A program made the position numbers and the translations under genes. Positions 29,040-39,552 of a stretch of DNA of 64,000 bases are shown in pieces. Under the pieces are notes generated by a model. The model saw only the letters and a program-made list of their open reading frames with translations. It was not told the origin of the DNA and did not search any database. The DNA comes from Symsagittifera roscoffensis (Eukaryota; Xenacoelomorpha; Acoela; Convolutidae). Positions within the stretch are counted from its first letter, which is position 1; the number at the start of each line of letters is the position of its first letter. The stretch spans positions 24,447,254 through 24,511,253 of the forward strand of contig NC_087065.1 in NCBI RefSeq assembly GCF_963678635.1. The letters run 5' to 3'.

Positions 29040-29901
29040 GTGATTTAACCAATTGTCTTTTTGGTATATCTGTCGTATTTATATATTACTTCAGTTGTTA
29101 TAAATGGTGGTGGTAGCGATTGAGCTGTTATATTGGGTAGGTTTAATGGGTAAGGATGTTGAGCAATGTTGTTAAGTTTAACCTGGGTTTCAAATTTTGA
29201 TTGTAGACTATTTTGTTGGAGTATTTGGATGTTATGGTCACGAATGTCTTCGTGGATGTCTTGTCTATACTGTAGTCTATGGAGTGCCCAACTGTGGAGT
29301 CGGTTACTTTCTGGATGTTGTCCAAATAATGGTGGGGGTGCTGTGAACGTGTTCCAATCTAATCTTAAAGGGATATTTGTTGATGATTGTTCTCGATATC
29401 TAGCGTCGAGGTTATTTGGAAAATTCAGTGGGAAAGGCGTCGGTGAAATCTGGCTTATTGATGGTGTTGACGGTAGTGATAATGTTTCTGGTAGTGATGT
29501 TGATGTTGTTGTATCCGTAGAAATATCTATTGGGTCATTTATTAAATTTGGTTCACCTTGTGTGAATGACTGTGTTGTCCAATATGGTAGTCGTGATGTT
29601 TGGTTTGGGGGGTTAAAGGATTGTCACGTATTTGTTCAGATGTTGGTGTTGAACCTAAGTAATCTGAGGGTATACTTGAGGTGCTACGTTGTGAAAGAAG
29701 TGTAGGGGTTTCCGGTAATATGCTAATTGGGTTTTCTGGAGTACTTGTTGATGGGGATTGGGGTATATCAAAATGAACTCGGGGGGTTTGAAAATTTCTA
29801 TTTCGTCGTGGATGTATAATTTGTCTATTTATTTCAACTGTATTTTGGTTTTGACTAATATTTCTTATTCTACTTAATTCTTGTGGTAGTGTTGGGTACA
29901 A
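29040..29901 (-). pseudogene. Element 1, Pro/Ser/Thr-rich ORF (unit 1, frameshifted)
   Basis: Counterpart of the intact 285-codon ORF at 38651-39508. Here the frame from 29901 runs out at 29542 because of a one-base difference near 29620 (the plus strand reads TTAAAGGATTG instead of TTAAAGGGATTG). Low-complexity N-terminus, then a more regular C-terminal part with a possible helix (HSWALHRLQYRQDIHEDIRD). Function unknown. Confidence 0.45.
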
Positions 29902-29945
29902 GTTATATGTTGGTTCACTTAGAGGTGCCTGTCGCTGAACTGGTT

Positions 29946-30320
29946 CTAATGGTTCAGATGAGCGAGCGTGTCGTTTTTCAAAGGTGTATGGGTTATCTTG
30001 GAAAGAAATTCGTGTAGATGTTTGGGGGTTTTTGGTAGTTGTAGGTATTGTCGGGTTTTCTTGGGATGATGTCGGTGAAGACTGACTGTGTGATTGTTGG
30101 TTAGCAATTTTTGAGGGTTTTCTGATTGATTTTTCTTAGTGAAAAAATTTATGTTTATTGTTGTATTCTTCAAGGAAAAAAATTAAAAGGATTGTTGCTA
30201 AGGCGAGTGTTATGATTGCCTTCTTTATACATTTGCATATTGTCAATATTAGGGATGATAAAAATGTTATAAAAATTACAAATAGTAAAAAACTATCTGT
30301 CTACTAAAAATGGTTCGTAT
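29946..30320 (-). pseudogene. Element 1, small ORFs upstream of the Pro-rich ORF (unit 1)
   Basis: A 75-codon basic frame (30173-29946, rich in H, K, N, T, P) follows a decayed hydrophobic region. In unit 2 the matching region (39931-39743) is open and encodes two membrane-like segments (DIFLLFVIFITFLSSLKL and IITFALATILLILFF). Role unknown; possibly part of an envelope or accessory membrane protein. Confidence 0.35.
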
Positions 30321-31115
30321 CATTTAAATACACTTTGGGTTTTGGTACCTGTGAATATGGTCAATGACTTGGGAAAGTTGGAGATATATTTCAAATAGTG
30401 AGTAGAAAATTTAAAAAATATTGCAAAAAATGATTAAAACTATTATAAAAGCTTCAAAAGTATCAAAGAGAAATATGAATAAAAGTTTAAGTATTGTTAA
30501 AAAATTTATGAAAATGTTGAAAATTGTATTGACTGATCGATAGAAGAGCATTTAAGAAATGGCTTCTTGGTCGAATATTTTTTGTTGTTTTGGGGCAATT
30601 TTCAAATGTGGTCGAATTATTTATGGATTTTTTGACAAGTGGGTTGAGTTTTGTGAAAAATTGTTGGGGGCGAATTTTATGGTGTTCGGGAGGTCTTCTT
30701 TGCTTTATTTTTATTTGTCAGGTGATCTGGGGTATTTTTGAGATTTTTGTACTTTAGGCTAAATTAATACGGTCGTTAGGCTAGTTTATCATTTTTGGTT
30801 GGGGGGTTTTTGAGGTCTGAGTTGGGAAAATATTGTTGATCTTTGCGTTATTAGATAAGGGAGGGTTATGATATAATGGTGGTATTTATTTTAGTTGTCA
30901 AGTTTGAGTGGTTTGCTTATTTTTGACCTGGAGGTTGTAAAGTTATAGTTATAGATATGCCTGGAGTTTAATATCTTTCGTCTAATTGGTTTGTGTTATA
31001 GTTATAGACCTATTGGCCAATTTTGAACTAGAATCGCTGCGTGTTTGTCAGCATGTTATTTTGAAAAATGAAAGTTCAAAATGTTTCAGAGGTGCAAAGA
31101 TTATGAATTTTAAAA
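30321..31115 (-). other. Element 1, non-coding spacer
   Basis: No element ORF recognised here. Short ORFs on the plus strand (30559-30741, repeated at 40167-40349) are probably fortuitous. Confidence 0.4.
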
Positions 31116-31757
31116 TTAAAGCTGTTTTTGAAATTCAACCAACTTTAATATTTTAGATTGTGGGATGAATGTTTTGTAGTTTTTACGTGGTTGATTTCTA
31201 AGTCGTGATGACTCTCTATGTTCTGATTTCTCGACTTGTTCTTGTGGTATAATTTTTTCTATCATTTTTCTATTTTCTTTCTTTTTGAGGTATTTTTTAC
31301 CTAGCTTTTTTGTATTGTTTTGGGTTGTAGTTGGTTTTTTATTTTGTTTTTCAAGGTGAATATCGTTTTGTTCATTTATTTCATTTTCCGTATGTGGGTG
31401 ATTTTGAATAACTTTTAAACCTGTGAAAGAATATAATTGAGTTAATTTGCGTAGTGCGTATTCTTTTGGGTAGTAAGGCAATAGATTGTTTCGATGTTGA
31501 ACAATTTCTTTTGGTCTGAATCGGTGATTTTATATGTTACGTCAGTGGGTTTGGCAATTTTTTGGTATGATCTTTTGCGAAGGGGATGTAATTTTTTTAT
31601 AAATTCCTTTTTGTGTATTAAAATTAGCTATTAAGACAAATATTCCAATTTTTAAATCTGAGGCTGGTGTAAAGCGTGAATTTATTTGTTCATTAATGTT
31701 TTGCCTTTCTAACAATTTTTTTGTTACTTTTTGGTTAATTTCATTGTGTTTTTTCAT
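31116..31757 (-). pseudogene. Element 1, integrase C-terminal region (GPY/F-like), frameshifted
   Basis: Frame 31757-31542 continues from the integrase core with SDLKIGIFVLIANFNTQKG, the usual start of the barrel-like C-terminal domain of Ty3/Gypsy integrases. After a shift, TDVTYKITDSD follows in another frame, which corresponds to the end of that domain. A basic, K/E/N-rich tail (31481-31116) ends the polyprotein. This region is deleted from unit 2. Confidence 0.65.
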
Positions 31758-32346
31758 TTCTATTTAAAATCCATTCGGCGTGTGTACCGGAGGCTAATTT
31801 AAGGATTTGTGGGTGATGACAATGATCTTCATTATGCGTGTGTAAAAGTAGGTTATAACAAACTGAGTCTTTATTCGGTTGGCAATGACCTTGTGTATTT
31901 TTATGAGAGTTTGCTGTAAACATAATTGGTTTACGTGGCTTTTGATTAAAAACCATTTCGTATGGTGACATTCCTAGAGTTGTCGTAATTTGGGAATTAT
32001 ATGCTAAGGGAAATAATTTTACATCTGCTGACCATTCTGTGTATCTTGTATCGTTTCCATTTATGATACATCTAAGATATTTTTGTAGTGAACGGTTCAT
32101 ACCTTCGACTAAACCATTTGTCCAAGGTGCATGAGATGTACGCGGTTTATGTTTGATGTTATATAAGTGACATAGTGTGATGATTTCATTATTTATGAAT
32201 TCTGTACCGTTGTCTGTAACTAAGATTTCGGGTGATCCGAATTTAGCTATCCAGTGTTCATAAAGTGTTGTGTAAGCATAATAAGCGTTACAATGTGGTA
32301 CTGGGTTGAGTGCTACATAATGTGTAAATGTATCAACAATTACCAT
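31741..32346 (-). CDS. Integrase catalytic core (unit 1)
   Basis: An open 201-codon frame with the retroviral integrase fold signatures: first Asp in MVIVDTFTHY (residue 5), second Asp in VTDNGTEFIN, and the Glu in NGLVEGMNRSL. All three DDE catalytic residues are present. The enzyme inserts element cDNA into the host chromosome. It is preceded by an H2C2 finger (in another frame, about 32600-32450) and followed by the GPY/F-like region. The real protein would be part of a Pol polyprotein, so the ATG at the start is incidental. The core is intact, but flanking frameshifts make a working integrase unlikely. Confidence 0.85.
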   Translation of the reverse strand: MVIVDTFTHYVALNPVPHCNAYYAYTTLYEHWIAKFGSPEILVTDNGTEFINNEIITLCHLYNIKHKPRTSHAPWTNGLVEGMNRSLQKYLRCIINGNDTRYTEWSADVKLFPLAYNSQITTTLGMSPYEMVFNQKPRKPIMFTANSHKNTQGHCQPNKDSVCYNLLLHTHNEDHCHHPQILKLASGTHAEWILNRNEKTQ

Positions 32347-33397
32347 AATGTAGGAGTTTCCTTCAGAGGATGGTGAAATTGGTCTTTTTGTATCGAATGA
32401 AATACGATGGTTAAAATATAATCTTTGTCCTTTAAAATATTGTTTTTGTGCTATTTGTTTTTGATTTGGATAAGGTTTATTTAGCTGACATACTATACAA
32501 TCATTGCATAGTACTTTTATCCAAATTGGTGCATTTGGGAAATAAAAATTTTGTGTAAAGTTTGAATATGTTTTCTCTGATCCAGAGTGTCCTTTAGTGT
32601 TTTTATGTATGTGAAATGTTAAAAGCTATTAGAATCATACTTAAAGGGAGACAGGGAACTGTAGAATCATTTAATTGGTAGTCTAGAATGTCTGTGTTTT
32701 CATTAATTGTTGTATTATTAAATTTTCGGAAATATCGGAGGAGTGTTTTATTTCCTAAAATTGTGGTATCTGCCTTTACGGGCTTAGTTTTGTATTTGTG
32801 CCATGATTTTAGTTGTCTAATAATTTGATATTGTTTCAAGATATTAATTGTAATTTTATCTGTTGGAGGGAGAAAAATATTTTCAGTTTCTAATTTAGAT
32901 AAGGGAATTGTGTCAAGTGGGTCATGGAGGTCAAAAACTTGATTTATTGTGTATTTTGAATCATTTGTTTGTGGTCCTGATGAATTTATTTTATCAGTTA
33001 AATTTTCTTTTTCAATTAACGGAAAAAGGTCTTTTTTATGGGAGTGGTGTTTTATTCGTTTTTGTTGGGTGTTATTTTTTATACATTGTGAGTATGGAAT
33101 TGGTTTGAAAGTTGATGTTCCAAGTAGATCAACTTCGTAGTGATTATTTTGGCAATCTAAGTAAAGTGGGAAATGTTGTAGGTTATTTCTTTGTGACTGT
33201 TCAATGTCAGTTTTTACTGCATATTTGCATTCTAGTCGGGGTGATGTTTCGTCTTTTGCAAGGTAAAATTTTGTATTTTTGGGTGTATGGTGCAAAAATG
33301 TCTGGTTGTAAACAATCATCATCAGATGATAAGTAATCCGTATGATGAGGTGCTTGCTTTTTATTTTTATTTTGTTGAAAGAATGGGTAATTTTCAC
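32347..33397 (-). pseudogene. Pol linker and H2C2 finger (unit 1)
   Basis: Frame 33397-32603 (264 codons) ends with a segment typical of the stretch between RNase H and integrase in Ty3/Gypsy Pol (QYQIIRQLKSWHKYKTKP, then LPLSMILIAFNISHT). After a one-base difference (an extra T-rich base near 32600 compared with 41233) the zinc-binding part continues in another frame, with the H-H-C-C residues seen intact in unit 2. The N-terminal part of the frame shows no RT or RNase H motif such as YxDD. This is where those domains should be. Confidence 0.6.
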
Positions 33398-34156
33398 TAT
33401 GATCCTGTGGAGGATGTGAATTAGTTCGAAAATTTACTGAGTTAGTTGTTGTCATTGGGTTATCCCAATAGTGAGAACATACATGATTATTATTAGTTTT
33501 TCGTGGGGGGTAGTTTGTTTTTGATGAATGTGCATAATTAAATTGTGTTCGGCAAAAACGTTTCTTGTGAACGTTCTTCATGGTTTTGATGGTACTGTCA
33601 TGGGTCTAAATGTTTGATAATATATATGCGAATATTTTGGAGCAACCGAAGGTTTAACGGTTGATTGTAAGGTAACTTGTGCCAGTGAAGTATTTGTTTT
33701 TCTTGGTGTTGTTAAATTTGGATGTATTGGTGAAATGCTTTAATGTGTAGTTGTTGTTTGGACAATTTCTTCATTTATGAAGTGTGATGGCGTTTGAATA
33801 TCTTGTTGTGTAAGATTTCTAGTTCCATTAAGGTTTTCATTGTGTATAACGGTCGAATTTAAACTGTTATTTTGTGTATCAGGTAAAAATGTATTGTAGT
33901 TTAATGGTGTTGCATCAATGGTTAGTGGTACTACTTTTACATAATCTCTGTGGTAAGATATTGTACTTATTGTTTGACTTGAGATTGATTGTGGGATATT
34001 TATAAATGTAGGATGAGACCATTCAGGGTCCCAAACGTAGTCTGATTGTTCTGTAATGGCAGTATCATCATTTGAATTATGAGGTCTGAAATTTTTTCTT
34101 GCTTGTGAAATTAAGTCTATATTATGTGTGAAATAATCTATTATAAACCATGCCAA
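33207..34156 (-). pseudogene. Gag-like ORF 3 (unit 1, split)
   Basis: Counterpart of the open 245-codon ORF at 42063-42800. Here it is cut by a stop near 33740 (the plus strand reads CTTTAATGTG where unit 2 has CTTTGTTGTG) and continues at 33581-33207. Asn/Thr/Ser/Pro-rich. No CCHC knuckle. Confidence 0.5.
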
Positions 34157-34218
34157 AAATTTTTGTAAGTCATGTTTTGTGTGTTATGAAACATCGTCTT
34201 TTTTGAAATTTTGTTTGA

Positions 34219-34737
34219 TTATATGTAAAAAGTTGAAAATAACGTGATTTCATGTCGTACTTTTGTATGTTTGGATGTTTCAGTTGGTGAGATACTTTGA
34301 AATTCTGTTTTTTCTAATATAGAAATATAGGTATATATTATTGCAAAAACTTCGTTAGTGAATATAGAGTTTGCTCTTTGTGAATTATGATATTGTATGC
34401 TTTTAATATATTCTAAGAATACTTTTGAAAATTCTAATTCAAGATCATCTGTTTGAATTACATATTTACGATGATTCGTATTTGGTATGCTGAATTCTAT
34501 GGTGTAGATTCCATATTGTTGTGTTAAGTTACATATATCTTTCAAATAATGTTTAATAATTTGTCTTTTGTTTTTTACCTCTGGGAATTCTGCTTTGCAT
34601 GGACTGATTCCGGGTTCCAACAAATTTACGAGTAAATTCTTGCAAAAATCATGTTGCCCTCTATTATCGGGTGCATCTATGAGGAAGGGGTAAACCTCTT
34701 CGTCATCTGGACTATCGTCACTTTGAGTGTGGCTCAT
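34219..34737 (-). CDS. Gag-like ORF 2 (unit 1)
   Basis: 172 codons from MSHTQSDDSPDDEEV. An acidic N-terminus is followed by a region of predicted helices (QDFCKNLLVNL-type, EFSKVFLEYIKSIQYHN), compatible with a capsid-like fold, but no signature is certain. Its start overlaps the end of Gag-like ORF 1 by 20 nt in a different frame, and the same arrangement is seen in unit 2. It ends 12 codons earlier than the unit 2 version. Confidence 0.5.
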   Translation of the reverse strand: MSHTQSDDSPDDEEVYPFLIDAPDNRGQHDFCKNLLVNLLEPGISPCKAEFPEVKNKRQIIKHYLKDICNLTQQYGIYTIEFSIPNTNHRKYVIQTDDLELEFSKVFLEYIKSIQYHNSQRANSIFTNEVFAIIYTYISILEKTEFQSISPTETSKHTKVRHEITLFSTFYI

Positions 34738-35179
34738 TTTTTCGTTTAATGACTGTTAATATATAAATATCGAGGTGTCTAATTGGTTGATTCCAATTAT
34801 ACAAGTGTACTGGTTTGTGTTTGTATTGCTTTTTTATTCTTCTTTTTCCTCTTTTTGATGAATTTGAAGTTGTTTCTGAATCGGAAAAATATATTTGATC
34901 GTGAATGGTACAACTTTTATCAATTGATTCTTTTAATTTGTAAAGTTCATCTAAATTGCTGGCTTTTGATTCTGAAAATGCGTTTCTATTTTTTGAAAAT
35001 CTTTTTCGTGTGATTTGTCTTTGTTTGTTTATGATTTTTCTTTTCATTGTTAGTCGTTTTGTTCTAATGTATCCAACTGTTTGTGTATGAGGTGTGATGA
35101 CAAGATCGTATTTTTGGTTATCTATCTCACAATTGTGTAAAACGATTGTTTGTTTATTTCCTAGATTTTTGAATGACAT
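34718..35179 (-). CDS. Gag-like ORF 1 (unit 1)
   Basis: 153 codons, highly basic (KRKIINKQRQITRKRFSKNR), the first ORF after the leader. Position and charge suggest a Gag-type nucleic-acid-binding protein. The unit 2 copy (43363-43824) is also open and nearly identical. No CCHC motif. Confidence 0.5.
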   Translation of the reverse strand: MSFKNLGNKQTIVLHNCEIDNQKYDLVITPHTQTVGYIRTKRLTMKRKIINKQRQITRKRFSKNRNAFSESKASNLDELYKLKESIDKSCTIHDQIYFSDSETTSNSSKRGKRRIKKQYKHKPVHLYNWNQPIRHLDIYILTVIKRKNEPHSK

Positions 35180-36393
35180 AAGGTTTAGGACGAGGGATGC
35201 AAAAAATTGTTAGGTATTTTCTATTTTCTTAGACTGTTAGTCCTTACAATTTTTTGGTTAGCTTAACCTGGGTCTTTTTATTTAGGGTTGGAGAGAAAAG
35301 TATATCGATTCCGAGGAATGATTTTTTACTTTCTCGTGGCTAGTCTAAGCTAAGGTGTTAACTTACTTAATCTTACTTAGGGGTAGTGATTGTGTTCAAG
35401 GGTTGGAGAATAGTAAATCGATCCACAAGGTTCAGGTATAATTAGAACGCAAATAATTCGTTAGGTACTATTTTAAACTTACTAAGTCTAAGATCTATCC
35501 TGGGTCTGGTAAGAAGAGGGTTCAAGTGAAGGATGAATAACCGAAGTTCTTCACTGTTTATCCTAAATTGAATGGTTGGTTTTATTTAAAAATTTCTATT
35601 AGTCTTGGGTCTTTGGAAGGGTTGGATAGTGAATCGACGTTTGAGGTCGTTAGACACTTGTTAAGTGGGTGGGGGAGAACAAAATTGTTCTTTTTGATCC
35701 AAGGATCAGGTTTTAAATTTAATGAAATAAAAAAATTATTGAGATCCAAGGATAAGCCTTGATCATCTAATTTTAAAATTAAGTAAATTTAAGTTTAATT
35801 TGGTTTAATTTTATTTACGAAAAAGATTTAGTCTTTTAATGATATTAGTGAGCTTATGATTGCTGTTATGTTTAGGTGATGAAGCTGGGACAACAGATGA
35901 TTTTCTGATTACTAACAGTTTATTGTCATGCTACTATTTTTTTATTTTCATTTTCAATAAATATTTTTCAAACATGTTTTATATAAGACTGCAGAAACGA
36001 GGAAAACGATCTGAGATCTTTTTATCAATCGTTATTGTATATTAATAATTCTGTTTAGCGCCTGAAATGATCATGAAGATTTACTTCAAAATTTTATGTT
36101 TGCAAATGAAAATCTAAATTCATTGCTAATAAGATTCTAAATATAAAAGTTTGTGTTGGCTTTTGCCGTACGATCATAAAACTATTTGGTAAGTTTCTAC
36201 TTTGTCGTATGTCGTCTCTTGTTCGAGGTCTTCTTCCAATTCCGGGTAGTTCTTTTATCGTTCGGATTATCGGCTCTGATCTATTTAGTCGTAGAGACAT
36301 TTCGATTAAATTATTATCGTATAACATTTTGAAAAAGTTTTGTCTAAATTCTAATCTATTTTGGTTAATTCTAAGCTATTAAGGTCTTATTCG
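35180..36393 (-). other. Element 1, 5' leader (unit 1)
   Basis: About 1.2 kb between the primer-binding site and the first Gag-like ORF, without a convincing ORF on the minus strand. It probably holds packaging and translation signals. A short A+T-rich imperfect repeat (GATCCAAGGATAAGCCTTGAT type) lies near 35690-35770. Confidence 0.5.
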
Positions 36394-36411
36394 AGACTTA
36401 TGGTTGCACCA
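36394..36411 (-). promoter_or_regulatory. Primer-binding site of element 1
   Basis: On the minus strand the LTR end ...AACTCA is followed by TC and then TGGTGCAACCATAAGTC. The TGG start, two bases after the LTR, is the usual complement of a tRNA 3' CCA. The priming tRNA would end ...GGTTGCACCA; I cannot name it with confidence. The unit 2 copy (44936-44953) has one change (TGGTGCGACC). Confidence 0.75.
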
Positions 36412-36413
36412 GA

Positions 36414-36823
36414 TGAGTTTGAACCGAGTTGGTTAACTCATAGAGTAATTTCGGATAGGGTACACCGTCTGCTCGTCACGCTATCTTATTTTCGGCCGGA
36501 TAGATTCGTGCAACTTCTTAGTCTAATACCGATCCTAATCTTACTCTTATACTTTCTAGTCTCAGGATGTTTAACTAGTCTCTGCTAGGCTCAATAGATC
36601 TAGGGTATACTGGTTTGTTGCGGCTGCTGAAGTTCTCTTGGAGAGACAACTAATTTCTAAGTTAAATTCAAATCTCTCTGGTGCTGAAATTACAAGTAAT
36701 TTCAGCACTTACAAATAAGTGGGTTGTTAGTTAGATGGATCATGATTGGTTAATATTAAATACTTTACAGTGGTAAAATATCTAATTTGTCCAATCATAA
36801 AATATAGTTTAGATCAGGTTCCA
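36414..36823 (-). repeat. 5' LTR of element 1
   Basis: 410 bp, same length as the LTRs at 24676 and 44956. The hairpin is perfect at 36681-36708. Its right side abuts the CAAC target copy at 36824. Confidence 0.9.
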
Positions 36824-37492
36824 CAACGTCAAAAATTAAAAACTGCACGCACGCACGATATTGCAGCTTAGAGAAAAAATTGTTTTGAAACTTTTTTATG
36901 AAGTAATTCTACGCTAATTCTGAATCCCTGTCTGGGTCGTTTTATATCAAAATTGTGATTTTTTTTTTATGTAAAAATCAAAACTCGACAAGCTAAAGCA
37001 AACAAAAAGCTGAATTTTTTTTTTAATTAATTTTTGGCTTGTAATCCTACTTTCTTATTTAATGTAAAATATGAATCACTCAAGAAAAGGAAACGACACC
37101 GCTGATCAATTTCTGGGGTGGGCCAGTGAAGGAGATGGAGGCGAAAAGAGGGGGAATGGGTTAGGGATGGTGAAAAGTGAAAGTAGGGAGGGAATACGAA
37201 AAAGTTGAATAAGAAAAGATTGAAAAGGTAATATGAAAAGGAATAAGAAAGAGGCCAATTGACTCATCGACCAAATGTTCGCAATTTCTGGAGCGAGAGA
37301 TCGAGAGTGTAATTGAGATTGGGAATATCCGGCGGCTCCACTCTTAGAAAAAAGATCTTCTTCCCGACGAGTCTAGAAGTCAGAGTCAAAGCAGATCGTT
37401 ACAAATGGTGACGACATGGATCTCAGAGCATATTACTGATCTCAGTAAGTATCGGCAAAATATCAATGGTTATCAGTTCCATTCATTCCATC
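36824..37492 (+). other. Flank of element 1, probably older LTR-element debris
   Basis: Duplicated at 45366-46167, where the right copy has a 137-bp segment (about 45800-45936) missing here. It contains CGTTACAAATGGTGACGACATGG near 37400: a TACA end, two bases, then TGGTGACGAC, which looks like an LTR end followed by a primer-binding site of another, plus-strand element. Confidence 0.45.
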
Positions 37493-38113
37493 TGACTCAG
37501 ATAAACTAGAGGGAGGCTGTGATCAAGAACTTATGGGTGGTATATGGACTGTAAGATCAGTGATCCTAACATTTTCGGCGATCTAAAAACTCAGCTAAGT
37601 GAGTTCCACCTTGATAAATGCATGCAGCTAAAAAATTATTGAGCAGTACGTAGCTTAGTTTTAACTAGTCAATACAATTAGTAGAAAAGTATACAAAAGT
37701 TAAAAACAGGTTCAAATCTTAAAAAAATTTAGTCTACCCCCTCGCCAAATGAGATCTGAGGATGCAAACTTTATGGAAACACATTGAGCGGATACTAAAG
37801 AATTTTTGACGCCGGCATGCAGAAATCCGGACATCTCGGACCCCACGAATCAAGTGATAAACCTTCCCGGAAATTCAAATAGCCTTATCTGAACTGTGGG
37901 AGCAAAATTTAGTATGTGATAAACCTAGTTCAGAGAAATTAAATTCATAACCCCAAAAACTCTGAATCCCTACATCCGGGTTTATGCCCTAAGCATAGAG
38001 TCCCTAACACGACTCCCGGATATCGTTTAAATGACACCCCGTCAACGCAGGGAGCCAAAACTGTGGGATAAAATAGGTAGTGAACACAGACATCAACTTT
38101 TACACTTTGAGCC
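37493..38113 (+). repeat. Truncated 5' part of element 2 LTR (duplicated)
   Basis: Same sequence as the first ~620 bp of the LTR starting at 46168. It is cut at the tandem-duplication junction (38114-38116). Confidence 0.8.
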
Positions 38114-38180
38114 AAAATGATAATTTTGAGACTGAAAAGCGGTGGTATGGGGTTGTTCTATAATTTGTTCATATGTATTA

Positions 38181-38612
38181 TTATCTTGTGAGGTTTAATC
38201 TGAGTAGTTCGTTTTTACAATCATCGGGATTTAGGTGTAGAAGTCGTTCTATATTACTTTGGTAGAATGATTCGTGGTGAAGTCGGTTTTTATTTCCGTT
38301 TGAAACTTGTGAAAAATGTACCTTCCTTTCGGAAAATGTTGCTGTAAATTTATATCCTATGACTATTGTTGCTCGGGCTTTTGAATACAGTGTCGCTATT
38401 ACATTTGTAGTTTCTATAGCTTGTGTTTCTGTTTCGCATTGTGATACTTGATTTATTGCATATTTGTGTAGTGTTTTTTGTTCAATTTCTTCACAATCGT
38501 AGTGTGTTACTAATAAGTCCTGGGGTCCTGTGCGGGGAGAAGGATTTGTGTTCTGATCGGAAAATAATAGAAAAAAGAGTTGGAGAAGTATCAATATTTT
38601 TAGAGTATACAT
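38181..38612 (-). CDS. Env-like ORF with signal peptide (unit 2, longer)
   Basis: 143 codons. Leader LKILILLQLFFLLF, then the YDC-containing segment and spaced cysteines as in unit 1, but the frame is open past the unit 1 nonsense codon and ends ...LLRLNLTR. One cysteine-for-phenylalanine-type difference from unit 1 occurs near 38310. No transmembrane anchor. Unlikely to be a complete envelope protein; it may be one exon of a spliced product. Identity by general resemblance only. Confidence 0.5.
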   Translation of the reverse strand: MYTLKILILLQLFFLLFSDQNTNPSPRTGPQDLLVTHYDCEEIEQKTLHKYAINQVSQCETETQAIETTNVIATLYSKARATIVIGYKFTATFSERKVHFSQVSNGNKNRLHHESFYQSNIERLLHLNPDDCKNELLRLNLTR

Positions 38613-38650
38613 GTGTATGATAATCCTGAGTATGGGTTATAAAATGTGAT

Positions 38651-39508
38651 TTAACCAATTGTCTTTTTGGTATATCTGTCGTATTTATATATTACTTCAG
38701 TTGTTATAAATGGTGGTGGTAGCGATTGAGCTGTTATATTGGGTGGGTTTAGTGGGTAAGGATGTTGAGCAATGTTGTTAAGTTTAACCTGGGTTTCAAA
38801 TTTTGATTGTAGACTATTTTGTTGGAGTATTTGGATGTTATGGTCACGAATGTCTTCGTGGATGTCTTGTCTATACTGTAGTCTATGGAGTGCCCAACTG
38901 TGGAGTCGGTTACTTTCTGGATGTTGTCCAAATAATGGTGGGGGTGCTGTGAACGTGTTCCAATCTAATCTTAAAGGGATATTTGTTGATGATTGTTCTC
39001 GATATCTAGCGTCGAGGTTATTTGGAAATTTCAGTTGGAAAGGCGTCGGTGAGTTCTGGCTTATTGATGGTGTTGACGGCAGTGATAATGTTTCTGGTAG
39101 TGATGATGATGTTGTTGTATCCGTAGAAATATCTATTGGGTCATTTATTAAATTTGGTTCACCTTGTGTGAATGACTGTGTTGTCCAATATGGTAGTCGT
39201 GATGTTTGGTTTGGGGGGTTAAAGGGATTGTCACGTATTTGTTCAGATGTTGGTGTTGAACCTAAGTAATCTGAGGGTATACTTGAGATGCTACGTTGTG
39301 AAAGAAATGTAGGGGTTTCCGGTAATGTGCTAATTGTGTTTTCTGGAGTACTTGGTGATGGGGATTGGGGTATATCAAAATGAACTCGGGGGGTTTGAAA
39401 ATTTCTATTTCGTCGTGGATGTATAGTTTGTCTATTTGTTTCAACTGTATTTTGGTTTTGACTAATATTTCTTATTCTACTTAATTCTTGTGGTAGTGTT
39501 GGGTACAA
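38651..39508 (-). CDS. Pro/Ser/Thr-rich ORF (unit 2, intact)
   Basis: 285 codons. The first ~150 residues are low-complexity P/S/T/N. The remainder has LHSWALHRLQYRQDIHEDIR and a basic C-terminus (YKYDRYTKKTIG). No known domain. It ends 38 bp before the Env-like ORF starts. Confidence 0.45.
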   Translation of the reverse strand: MYPTLPQELSRIRNISQNQNTVETNRQTIHPRRNRNFQTPRVHFDIPQSPSPSTPENTISTLPETPTFLSQRSISSIPSDYLGSTPTSEQIRDNPFNPPNQTSRLPYWTTQSFTQGEPNLINDPIDISTDTTTSSSLPETLSLPSTPSISQNSPTPFQLKFPNNLDARYREQSSTNIPLRLDWNTFTAPPPLFGQHPESNRLHSWALHRLQYRQDIHEDIRDHNIQILQQNSLQSKFETQVKLNNIAQHPYPLNPPNITAQSLPPPFITTEVIYKYDRYTKKTIG

Positions 39509-39552
39509 GTTATCTGTTGGTTCACTTAGAGGTGCCTGTCGCTGAACTGGTT

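Larger units (their letters stand above)
24672..36827 (-). mobile_element. LTR retrotransposon (Ty3/Gypsy-type), element 1
   Basis: A 12,148-bp insertion (24676-36823) bounded by 410-bp direct repeats, with TG/CA-type ends on the LTRs and a perfect 4-bp target duplication CAAC (24672-24675, 36824-36827). Reading the minus strand: 5' LTR, primer-binding site two bases later, ~1.2 kb leader, three Gag-like ORFs, integrase, several 3' ORFs, polypurine tract, 3' LTR. I count about seven differences between the two LTRs, so the insertion is young by LTR-divergence reasoning. No reverse transcriptase or RNase H block is visible between the Gag-like ORFs and the integrase linker, so it probably could not have moved alone in its present form. 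Many ORFs are broken. Confidence 0.9.

Noticed and set aside
29166..29705. 179-codon plus-strand ORF (and 38772-39269)
   Set aside because: Antisense shadow of the Pro/Ser/Thr-rich ORF; its Trp/Cys/Ser-rich translation is what the complement of that composition gives.
30559..30741. 60-codon plus-strand ORF, repeated at 40167-40349
   Set aside because: Repeated only because the segment is duplicated; it opposes the element's coding strand and has no domain.
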